From positions 1-21,263 of the forward strand of contig PJAB01000752.1 of the NCBI GenBank assembly GCA_002887195.1: a DNA stretch of 21,263 nt, written 5' to 3'. Origin of the DNA: Chrysochromulina parva (lineage: Eukaryota; Haptophyta; Prymnesiales; Chrysochromulinaceae). Positions 7,576 through 19,000 of the stretch are shown piece by piece. Position 1 is the stretch's first letter; each line of letters opens with the position of its first letter. Made by a program: the position numbers and the translations under genes. The notes beneath the pieces are model-generated. The model had not been told where the DNA came from. It searched no databases and was given only the letters and a program-made list of their open reading frames with translations.

Positions 7576-10500
7576 TCATCGCGTGCGCTTGGGCGCTGCT
7601 TTGGAGGGTTGCCTCGCTGTCGCGCCGCTCGACCCCTTGCGAGGCGTCGTCTTGGGCGCATGGCCGGACGAGGCTCGATCTCGCTTGGAGCTCGATCTCG
7701 GCTGAGCTGACGCCGCGCGCGGTGGCGTCGGGCTCGGCGGCGGCGGGTTCGGCGGCGGCAGCGGCGTGTGCCGCTGCCGCTTGCGTGCGGCCATGATGGT
7801 CTCGAATGCCATCTTTGTCTTCACGAAGACTTCGGTTGTATCACGAGCCCTGTAATGACCGACGCAATCAGGTGGTCATCAGGAGTCATTATTAGTCATC
7901 AGGAGTCATCAGTAGTCACTCAGGGGGCAATCAGGTGTCATCAGGAGTCACATCTCACGTTTGAGAGTCGAAGGCCGACGTTTTATCTGGGTGATAGACG
8001 AGCGACAGCTTCCGATATGCGGATTTCACTTCACTCGTCGAAGCGAAACGGCTGAGACCAAGCGTCGCGTATGACTCCACCAATGAGAGCCCGTCCCTCG
8101 CCCAGCGTGTGCCTGATGTGGACGAGAGACGAGGCGCCGTGGTGAGCACACGCATTCTCGGGCAGGAGCTGAGGGCATGGAAACCCCTTAATGTCCCAAT
8201 CGAAGCATTTGGAGGTGCACTCAGAGGCACCCAGAGGCACTCAGAGGCACTCAGAGGCACCCAGAGGCACTCAGAGGCACTCAGAGGCACTCAGACGCAC
8301 CCAGAGGCACTCAGAGGCACTCAGAGGCAACCAGATGGGCACACCTTTAATGTCCCAATCGAAGCATTTGGAGGTGCGCCGGTCGCCACTGAAGATACAC
8401 AAGCGCTCGAACGCCGTGCCGAGCGCGCGTGACCATTCGATCTTGAGGCAGGCGTGCTCTTGCCAGCCACCGCCACCGAGCGCGTGAATGACGAACCTGG
8501 CGAGCCGATCGGGTCTGAGCATGCACATGCCGCCGCTGACGAAACGCGCCGCGTTGAGCGTGCGCTCTCGCCCGTCGACGGTGAGTGGCACCTGATGAGG
8601 GAGGCAATCAGCCACCATTAGGACGCCATCAGTCGTACTCTGGACGTAATCAGTCCCCATCAGAATGCAATCAGACGTAACCGGTCCCCATCAGGATGCA
8701 ATCTGACACAATCAGCGTACCGTCTGGCGCATGAGGAATGCAATCAGCCTGATGAGGGAGGCAATCAGACACAATCAGCGTACCGTCTGGCGCATGAGGA
8801 ATGCAATCAGCCTGATGAGGGAGGCAATCTGACACAATCAGCGTACCGTCTGGCGCATGAGCAGCCCTGCGAGCACCAGAGCCCAGAACGACGCGGCGAC
8901 GAACCTGATGAGGGAGGCAATCAGTCTGATGAGGCATGCAATCAGATATGTGAGCCCAGAACGACGCGGCGACGCACGTGACGGCCAGTGCCGCGAGCAA
9001 AGAGCGGCGCGGCTGTCGTGTGGACGGACGTCGACGTAACGACCGTATATTGACCGCCATGGCCGCGAGCAGCAGAGGTAACGTGACGCCGCCGCGCCCG
9101 GCATCCGTCGCGGCGGCGGCGGCGCCGGGAAGCCAGAGGGGCGCATAGCCACACCTGATGAACGACGCAATCAGAGGCCATCAGAGGCCATCAGAGGCCA
9201 TTCAGAGGCCATTCAGAGGCCATTCCGAGGTCATCCGAGGTCATCAGAGGTGATCAGAGGCCATTTGAGGTCATTTGAGGTCATCACCTCTCGATCACAG
9301 CGCCACCGAAAGCGCTTAGCGCGAGGAGCCTGTTGGGTACCGGTAGCCCCGTCGTGCCGGCAGCGAGGAAGAGGGTCAGCAGCGCGCAGCTTGCATGCAC
9401 CTGATGAGGGACGCAATCAGAGGTATTTAGAGGTCCTCAGAAGAGGCACTCAGGGTTTCATGCATACAGTCATGCACCTGATGAGCGACGCAATCAGACG
9501 TATTTAGAGGTCCTCAGAAGAGGGTTGCATGCATACCGTCATACGGAGCGTGGGCGACAGCAATCAGTCTGATGAGGCATGCAATCAGAAGAGGCTCTCA
9601 GGGTTGCATGCATACCGTCATACGGAGCGTGGGCGACAGCAGTGGCGGGTCTAGACTGCTGCTGAAGCGCAATGCGTGATATGTGAGCCACGAACCTGTC
9701 GTGCGAGAGGCGACCCGTCGCTGTCAGTCGCCATCTGTCGCAATCAGACGCAATCCGACGCACTCAGTCGCACACACTCGCACTCAGTCGCACACAGCAC
9801 GTGATGCGTGCGCCAGAGGCCATCAGAGGCGATACGCACCCTGAGCAATCAGAGGCAATCCGTTTCAATCAAGTGCAATCAGAGGTCATCAGAGGCCATC
9901 AGAGGCCATCAGAGGTCATCAGAGGCCATCAGAGGCCATCAGAGGCGCCACGCACCCAGGGCAAGGTGCCAGCTCAGACGATAGAGCAGCCGCACCGCGC
10001 CGGAGAGTACGCTGAGCTCCGAGGCCATCATCACCGTCTCACTCGCTAGAGGCTGGGCGCTCTCAGCGTGAGTTGCCATATTTTGGGCGACCTTCGCGAG
10101 TTGCCATTTTTGGGTCGGCGCGCCGCGCGTCGGCGCGCCGCCGTGGGCACCCTTGTCAAGCACCGAGGCTAGCGAGGCTGGAGAGGCTTCGAGGCTAGCG
10201 AGGCGGGAGAAGGCCTTCGAAGCGTCTCTCGAGGCAGGCTTTGACGACACCGCACCTCGAAGCCTCGCGATGGCTCCGACGGCCCACCGGCTCAGCTTGC
10301 CCACAGCGTCGAACGCGCCACCGCGGCTGCCGCCGCTCGGCTGGGCTTCGGCCTCAGCCTGGCCGAGCTGTCGCACGTAGCTCGGGATGCGGAACGCGTC
10401 GCGCACCCAGCCGAGCAGGAACCCGTTGAGCGAGATCGACGAGACGAGCGCCTCGCAGTTCCGGCCGAGGTACAGATGATGTGCGCCGAAGATGCCAAAG

Positions 10501-10799
10501 AGGGCCCAGAGCACGTACGCGACGAGCATCCGGAACACCGAGAACGGGACTCGCACGGCAGGAGCACCAGCCGGTGCGTATGCCTCGTTGGAGACGGCGG
10601 CAGGCGCGGAAGCCGCCCGTGCTGCGCGCAGCTCCGAGGCGATCAGCAGCTCTCTGCGTGCTGAAACGGTACGCCCGACGCCATGGAGGTGGCCATCAAT
10701 GGCGGCGGTGCTGGAGAGCATGAGAAGCAGCAGGATGCTGGCTATGGGTGGCGAACTTCGTCTCATTGTGGCTTTTGCTGTGGCTTTGAGGTATCGCAT
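7576..10799 (-). CDS. DNAJC22/wurst-type TM2 and J-domain membrane protein, eight exons
   Basis: Exons (minus) are 10799-9956, 9695-9616, 9400-9288, 9154-8978, 8904-8847, 8591-8345, 8112-7959 and 7849-7576. All seven introns are GT-AG and all phases close, giving 648 residues. A second ATG at 10766 would give 637 and puts the signal-peptide-like core (SILLLLMLSSTAA) nearer the N-terminus. Residues about 88-142 are a TM2 domain with GIFGAHHLYLGR and GWVRDAFRIPSYV. Further hydrophobic segments follow (CALLTLFLAAG; VTLPLLLAAMAV; SFWALVLAGLL). The J domain starts near 519 with YATLGLS and AYRKLSLVYHPDK; HPD is at 547-549. This order matches animal DNAJC22 (wurst), linked to clathrin-mediated endocytosis and Hsc70 recruitment. 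The roughly 60-residue Pro/Lys/Ser tail and the N-terminal signal peptide are additions to the animal form. Only the full exon chain shows the whole architecture. Confidence 0.9.
7850..7958 (-). repeat. DNAJC22-like intron 7: TGACTCCTGA-type repeat
   Basis: This 109-nt phase-2 intron interrupts the J domain shortly after HPD. Its body is short TGACTCC/TGATGAC units with spacing mostly near 10 bp. The donor is CAAAC|GTGAGA and the acceptor is GTCATTACAG|GGCTCG. Confidence 0.85.
8113..8344 (-). repeat. DNAJC22-like intron 6: TGCCTCTGAG decamers and exon-end copy
   Basis: A run of about a dozen 10-bp units TGCCTCTGAG occupies 8332-8220 (minus sense). It is followed by CACCTCCAAATGCTTCGATT GGGACATTAAG at about 8187-8218, a copy of the exon 6 end whose donor GT is lost (AAGGGGTTT). 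Confidence 0.9.
8592..8846 (-). repeat. DNAJC22-like intron 5: 63-bp repeat carrying the donor twice more
   Basis: CTCATGCGCCAGACG|GTACGCTGATTG, the end of exon 5 plus its donor, recurs twice downstream at a period of about 63 bp. Each copy is preceded by CCTCATCAG. The acceptor is TGCCTCCCTCATCAG|GTGCCAC, phase 0. Confidence 0.9.
8905..8977 (-). other. DNAJC22-like intron 4: 73-nt intron framed by a 26-bp direct repeat
   Basis: The intron begins GTGCGTCGCCGCGTCGTTCT then GGGCTC. Exon 5 begins GTTCGTCGCCGCGTCGTTCT then GGGCTC, so 25 of 26 bases match. The rest of the intron is two copies of a CTGATTGC...CATCAG end motif. This is the clearest tandem-duplication intron in the window. Confidence 0.92.
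9155..9287 (-). repeat. DNAJC22-like intron 3: TGACCTCAAA / TGGCCTCTGA decamers
   Basis: Nearly the whole 133-nt phase-2 intron is tandem 10-11-bp units of the TGAYNNCCT type, in the sense of the minus-strand transcript. The acceptor is TCGTTCATCAG|GTGTGG. Confidence 0.88.
9401..9615 (-). repeat. DNAJC22-like intron 2: exon-end copy and repeated donor
   Basis: The exon 2 end and donor (TGTCGCCCACGCTCCGTATG then ACG|GTATGCATGCAACCC) are repeated at about 9525-9558. A third, degraded copy of the donor lies near 9450-9475. Exon 3 begins GTGCATGCAAGC, resembling the donor GTATGCATGCAACC. The acceptor is TGCGTCCCTCATCAG|GTGC, phase 0. Confidence 0.86.
9696..9955 (-). repeat. DNAJC22-like intron 1: TGATGGCCTC decamers
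   Basis: Read on the minus strand, the phase-1 intron opens GTGCGTGGCGCCTCTGATGG and has tandem 10-bp units TGATGGCCTC/TGATGACCTC at 9945-9870. Exon 2 begins GTTCGTGGCTC, resembling the intron's own first bases. A second donor-like GGTGCGTATCGCCTCTGATGG lies near 9825-9840. Confidence 0.85.
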
Positions 10800-11729
10800 G
10801 CCAGGACGCCACCCTTTCTGCGAGCGCGCCGTGGAGGTCTTCGAGGTGTGTGATGACGCGTGTGAATGGTCAACGGCCCTGTGAGTGTAAGTAAGTTTTC
10901 TCTGCTCAAGCAAGGACAAAGTTTGTGGGGGTCCTGTAAATCGTGAAGCAAGTTTGGTAGTTGACCTACCTGACAACACCGCCATGGCTCTTGCCGTGCG
11001 CGGATGCCGTGACTGCCGTGCCCCATCGCATGACGGATAGACCGAGGAGGTGGCAGGTGCGTCGAAGCATTGCATGGTAATGACGTGGCCCCGACCCACC
11101 GCCATATCATAGCTGGACACGTCTCCGGGGGTGGCAGGAGCAGGAACACGGCCAGGAACTCGGCCCGAGCCACCGAACTCGCCGAGAGCACGTCGGAACA
11201 CATGTGTGTGCTGAGAGCACAGATCACAGCTCCGGGCGGGCGCTGTGGCGGGCGCGCGACCAGACTGAGAGCACAGATCACAGCGTCGTCCGGGCGGGCG
11301 CTGTGGCGGGCGCGCGACCAGACGGTGCTCTCCCCACAGTACTGTCTCCGCTGTGCTGCCTCGGAGCTCTGCTACCCAAATCAGGCAAGTATCTCCGCCC
11401 AAATCAGGCAAGTATCTCCGCTGTCTCGGGGCCGCCGTTAGGCGCTCTGCTGGGCACCCTCTGCTGCCGATAGGCGCCCTGCTGGGCACCCTCTGCCGCG
11501 TATGTCCACTCGTCCGCATGCCGCATGCATCGGCCGCCGCGCCGCGCCGTATCGGGCGCGCCGTCGTCCTCATGCCGCATGCATCGGCCGGTCTGGCCGC
11601 GCCGTATCGGGCGCCCGCTGCGCACATCTCTCTCGCTCTCAGTGAGTCAGATGCCCCCTTACGCTCACACGCACGCACGCGCGCGCACCTCCCTCACCCT
11701 CTTTCGCGCGCGTACGTGCGAACATCTGC
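10800..11729. other. Intergenic region between the helicase 3' end and the DNAJC22-like 5' end
   Basis: Both flanking genes are on the minus strand, so this should hold the promoter and 5' leader of the DNAJC22-like gene and the 3' end of the helicase. It contains short tandem duplications: an imperfect 54-60-bp unit (CTGAGAGCACAGATCACAGC) at about 11211-11323 and a 23-bp unit (AAATCAGGCAAGTATCTCCG) twice near 11378 and 11401. A 54-bp unit with GCATGCCGCATGCATCGGCC recurs near 11517 and 11571. The minus-strand frame of the DNAJC22-like exon stays open upstream to 11678 but is compositionally unlike protein. Confidence 0.55.
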
Positions 11730-14396
<2,667 letters not shown>

Positions 14397-14541
14397 GGAC
14401 GGCGGTGTCGTGCGACGTCACCCAGGGGCTCGATTCCGCAAGAGACTGAAGATTCCTTTTGGACGAAAAACGGACGTCGACCCCCTCTACTAGAGTCTTC
14501 GCAAAACTTCCGAATCCAGCGTGAATATCCCATCGCGCCAA
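14397..14541. promoter_or_regulatory. Divergent promoter between the helicase and U-box gene 1
   Basis: Only 145 bp separate the two start codons. The segment CTTTTGGACGAAAAACGGAC at about 14456-14475 resembles CTTTTCGGCGAAAAAAGCCG upstream of the paralogous U-box gene 2, so this may be a shared promoter element. An in-frame TAG upstream of 14542 supports that ATG as the start. Confidence 0.5.
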
Positions 14542-15321
14542 ATGCCGCCAAAGCGCGGCCGCGCGGCTGCCGAGGCCGAGGATGAGACGGCGCAGCTGCG
14601 CCGACACAAGAGCGCATTCGAGGAGGCCATGAACGAGTTCCTCTGCCCCATCACCTTCTCGCTGCCCGTCGACCCCGTCATCGCGGAGGACGGCAAGGTG
14701 TACGAGCGCTCGGCCATCGAGGAGTGGCTCGAGCAGCAGCACAAGAGCCCGGTGACGAACTTGGAGATGGGCACGAGGCTGCTGCCGGCGCTGCAGGTCA
14801 AGAACATGATCCGCACGATGGTCACCTCGGGCGCTCTCACGGGTGACAAGGTGGACGCGTGGAAGCTGAAGCTGGAGGAGGAGGAGAAGGTGGCGGTGAT
14901 GCTGCGCTTGGCTGAGGCTGGTAATGGCGGGGCGATGTTCATCCTGGGGCTTTGGTACTGGCTTGGTCAGAAGGGCCTCGCAAAGGACTTGGCCAAGGCG
15001 TTCGAGTGGTACAAGAAGAGCCACGAGGCTGGGAATGCAAGTGGGACTGGCTGCCTTGGCCTTTTCTACTTGCGGGGGAATGGCGTGCCAGAGTGCCAAT
15101 CGCGTGCCAATACGCTGCTGAGTGACGCCGCCGCACGCGGCAGTAAATACGCGTGCCACAAATTGGGGCAATCATACGCAAATGGCCTCGCGGGCTTCCC
15201 GAAGGACGAGCCGATGGCGCGCCGCTACTACTCGATGGTGGCGAGCGCCTCGCTCGATGATTGCGACGACGACTCAAAGGAGGAAGCAGTCAAATGGCTG
15301 AGTGAGCATCCAGCAGCTTGA
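14542..15321 (+). CDS. U-box protein with Sel1-like repeats, intronless
   Basis: The 259-residue product has a basic N-terminus (MPPKRGRAAAEAEDE). Residues about 31-95 are a U-box with FLCPITFSLPVDPV, GKVYERSAIEEWL and SPVTNLEM. A U-box is a RING-like fold without zinc that recruits E2 ubiquitin-conjugating enzymes, so the protein is probably an E3 ubiquitin ligase. A charged helix follows (KLKLEEEEKV). Then come about three Sel1-like repeats: AMFILGLWYWLGQKGLAKDL (129-164), GCLGLFYLRGNGV (165-200) and KLGQSYANGLAGFPKDEPMA (201-240). Sel1 repeats usually bind partner proteins. There are no introns and no decamer repeats. The segment from residue 2 to 42 is closely repeated in the second U-box gene at the right edge. 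Confidence 0.9.
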   Translation: MPPKRGRAAAEAEDETAQLRRHKSAFEEAMNEFLCPITFSLPVDPVIAEDGKVYERSAIEEWLEQQHKSPVTNLEMGTRLLPALQVKNMIRTMVTSGALTGDKVDAWKLKLEEEEKVAVMLRLAEAGNGGAMFILGLWYWLGQKGLAKDLAKAFEWYKKSHEAGNASGTGCLGLFYLRGNGVPECQSRANTLLSDAAARGSKYACHKLGQSYANGLAGFPKDEPMARRYYSMVASASLDDCDDDSKEEAVKWLSEHPAA

Positions 15322-16099
15322 CTCGGCTTTGGCACGCCTGAGTGCTTCGTTGGGTGTCTCATCAGTGGCTGAGCTTCCTCACCTACAAACATGCTCGGGT
15401 GGGAGTCTGCGCATCTGAGGCATGTGCCAGTGAACTCTTGTGTGTCTCGAGGTCTTGAGGTAAGTCCAAGTCCGCTCGCAAGGAACGAGGCGTTCACGCC
15501 ATTCAGCTTTCACGCAGTGGAAGCTGCACAGTCTGTGCCCCCACGCACACGCTCCGTCTGTGCCCCGCCCAAGCCCCATGGCCACATGCGCCATGCCCCC
15601 GATGCCCCGAATCCGCCCAACATGTACATGATGCCCAAACCCGATTCGCGATTCCAAACGCCCGACCATGCGCCCGACGCCCGACCGTGGTCCGGTCGAC
15701 GGGCGCTCGGTCCCTGGCTCTGCCTCTTGCGGCCCTCGTTTCTCGTCTGCTTTCTCATTTGTATTTCTTTTCCCGGATGGGTATGAATTTGTTAGTACTC
15801 CGCTCTGCAGACTTGAGACTCTGATACAATGCTTGCAGCTATCGTCGTCGCGTGTATGAAGTCTCCTGTCGTGACTCGTGTCGCACCGTGTGAATTAATA
15901 TTAAAGCTGGCCCCCAGGCCGAATCGCTCGACGATGGAGCAAACAGCAATAGGCAGCAATAAAGGCGGTCTCGTCTGTCACGCAAGGGTCGCGACGCTCG
16001 GCCCCCTCGGCGTGAGGCGTCTAAACGCGGTAGAAGCTCTTGTACTCGCACCACACTGTTTACTTGCATGTCATTTTATGTTGACGGACAACGCATTTT
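15322..16099. other. Convergent intergenic region between U-box gene 1 and the proline-rich gene
   Basis: This 778-bp stretch holds both 3' ends. It has a C-rich part (15530-15700) with short ATGCCC/CCGAC repeats and an AT-richer part (15760-15920) that includes GAATTAATATTAAAG. No domain is recognisable in the frames that cross it, and I see no RNA gene. Confidence 0.5.
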
Positions 16100-19000
16100 T
16101 CAAATCTTCCCACGCCAAGAAGATTCTAAAGAGACGAGTTCGCTCGCCTCCTTGACGGACACCTGCACGTTCTCCTCAACCTGTTGCACGCGGCTTGGGC
16201 CGGGTGGCCGAGAGGCAGCGATGGCGGCGTCGAGGGCGGCGGTGACAGTATCGGTCCTTGACAACGGCATCACCGGCGTCACGCGTGAGCGCGCCGCGAA
16301 CGCACAAGTTCCCTGCTGGTTGGAAGCGCGAGCTGTGGCACGTGGTGTGAACATATCATCCGCGGCAACGAGGGCCGGTCTGTCGTCAGTGGTGCCGATT
16401 GTAGTGGTATCAGCTGTGATGGCACTGCCGCTGCTGCTGCTGGCCGCTGGAACACGACGTTCAGGTGGTGGGAGACGTCCAGGTGGTGGGAGACGTCCAG
16501 GTGGTGGGAGACGTCCAGGTGGTGGGAGACGTTCAGGTGGTGGGAGACGTCCAGGTGGTGGGAGACGTCCAGGTGGTGGGAGACGCCGGGCCGGAGGCAT
16601 CGCGCTCGTCAAGTCGGCATGCGGCAAGGCAGGGCGCGCAGACGCCCCATGTAGGTCATTCGACGACGTGAGACCACGAGAAAGGCTCATTGCCGTTGGC
16701 GTCGCTCGGGAGAGTCTCCCGAGGGTAGAGCGCCCGCGCGACGACCTGGAACTATCAAAGCCTCCACGCTCAGTCGCAGCCGATGCATCCAACGCCGGGA
16801 CCCCGGAGGACGGGCGAGAGTCTGCCTTCTTGCCATAGGCGGACCTGTCTGATGGAGCCACTTTCTCATCTTCTTGCACAAAAGATGAGCATGAGGGAGT
16901 CGATGAGGTGGCCGCCACATTCCATAGTCCATCATCATCTTCTATTCTTCTCACTTTTGCGGCGGCGAAGGCTGCAGAGAGGGACTGGCCTGCTCGTGCA
17001 GCGACGCGTGCTCGCTCGAGCTTCGCGGTCACGTTGTCGCCTAATTTGGTATCGAGCTTTGCGGTCGAGTTGTTGATACGAGATGGGAATGGGTCATGTG
17101 ATCGCGTCCTCTCGTGCGCCGTTACGGGCGTCATCGCGGAGGTGCGACCTCTATCTCGTTGCGATTCTTTCCTTAGGTCAACATCGTCCGATGTGGGGGC
17201 TGTTGGGGGGGCTGCAGTTGTGGGTGCTGCAAGAGCAGCAGAGCGAGCGGGGGTAGAAGCGTGTCCGACCTCGACCTTGGCGAGATCGGTCATATCGATG
17301 CCCGAGTTGCCATCGCGTTCATCGTTGGGCCTGCTCGGGGTTGAGCCTTGCCCCAGCTTTGCACGGCGTCTGCGGCGCCTTCGAACCATGAGCACTGCAA
17401 TCCCAAGCGCACAGGCCACATTCGAAACTCCCGCCATGATCAGAGCGATCAGCAGAAAGGACGATGAGGCGCTATCTTTGGCCAACAACGCTGCAGCCGA
17501 ACTGGCGTCGAGCCGCTCCGTGTCATCCGGCACAAGGACAGTGGCGACCTGGGGCGCCGTGATGCCCTGCACCTGCACGTTCGTAAACTGTGGGTTGGCG
17601 CGGAGGTTGTGTGTGAAGGAGGCGGGGGCCATCGCGACCATGCTGACGGAGTTTCTGATCTGGACGGCGGAGGTTGCGTCTGGGGTGACGATTCTGGTGG
17701 TCACGATGATTGAACCCTCCTCAACCTCGAGCGAAATGCTATCCGCGCTCACGCCAACCTGGGCGGCTACGGTGTTCTTGTATACGGCTCGCGCATTCAC
17801 GTCGAAGTCGTCCAACGACATGCTGAGTGTAACGGCGAAAGAGACTTGCTGCTGCGTCACTGCGCCCGGGGGGTACGGCGGTGGCGGCAGGGGGTCGGGC
17901 GGCGGTGGCGGCGGCGGAGGCGGCTGCCACGGCGGTGGAGATGGTTCAGGAGGGCGAGGCGATGGTGGGGGTGGGGGCGGAGGCGATGGCTCCGGAGGCG
18001 TGCGCGGAGTTGGCGGTGTTGATGGGGGGTACGGCTGCGAAGGTTGGGAAGGAGGAGGTGGAGAGGGCTCAGGTGGTGAAGGTGAGGGCGGAGGAGGAGG
18101 AGGGGGACATGGTTCAGGAGAGGGTGGCAGAAGCACGGGAGGTGCTGATGGCTGTGGGAATGGCGATTCTGGAGCTTGCAACGGTGGAGACGGCGGCGGG
18201 GGTGGTAATAAAGATGGAGGCGGCGGCGATGGTGACAGAGGCGGCGGCGGTGGTGGTGGTTGTGGTGGTGATGGAAGCGGCTGCAAGGGCGGCGATGCTC
18301 GCGGGATGCGCGGGCCACAGTCGGTGCAGTCGGTGCCATAAGGACACGACGACAACACAGCGCCGGCGCCGCCGTCGCTGCAGACTGGGCTGACGAAGTC
18401 GCACGTGTTCGAGCAGAGAGCAGAGGGCGGTGAGGGCGGGGCCGCAGGAGGTGGAAGATTCGGCGTGATGCCCGTATCGAGTACTGCCCGCAGTGCATCA
18501 AGCCCGGACGGACTGAGCTGAGTCTGGATGTTGAGCCCCACGTTGAGAGCTGTGCTGTCAGTGGACCCGGCAGTAACACTCCCGATGGCGGAGGTGGCGC
18601 TCAACACGTCGTTCGTGAGCTGACCAGCGCATGCTGCCACCACCACCATGTCAGCCGGAGTAGAAGTAGGCGCAGAGGCCGAGGGGATGCATGCATCGCC
18701 TTGTACGCCAACGGATGCGAAAGTTGGGGGCGGCGGCAGGCTCAGTGGAGGTGCAGTCGGCCGGCTCGGGGAGTTGACGAAACCCCCTGGAGGGAAAGGT
18801 GGGGCCGACGGAGGGCTGGGTGGCCTGCTCGGCCGCGGCCTGCTTGGTTCGGGAGTGAACGGTGATGGCGGCGGCGGCGGGAAAGGCGTGGGGCTCCGCG
18901 GTGGAGTGACTAGAGGCGTCGGAGGGGGTGGCGACGGCGGAGGCGGCAGCGGCGGCGGCGGAAATGGAGGCGGTGGCCTTGGCGGCGGCGGCGAGGGAGG

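Noticed and set aside
10800..11678. Upstream extension of the DNAJC22-like frame
   Set aside because: The frame is open but its sequence is low-complexity and repeated. The signal-peptide-like core lies right after the ATGs at 10799 and 10766.
15391..15786. 131-residue plus-strand ORF after U-box gene 1
   Set aside because: No recognisable domain, proline/histidine-biased, and it sits in the convergent 3' region with AT-rich sequence typical of untranslated DNA.
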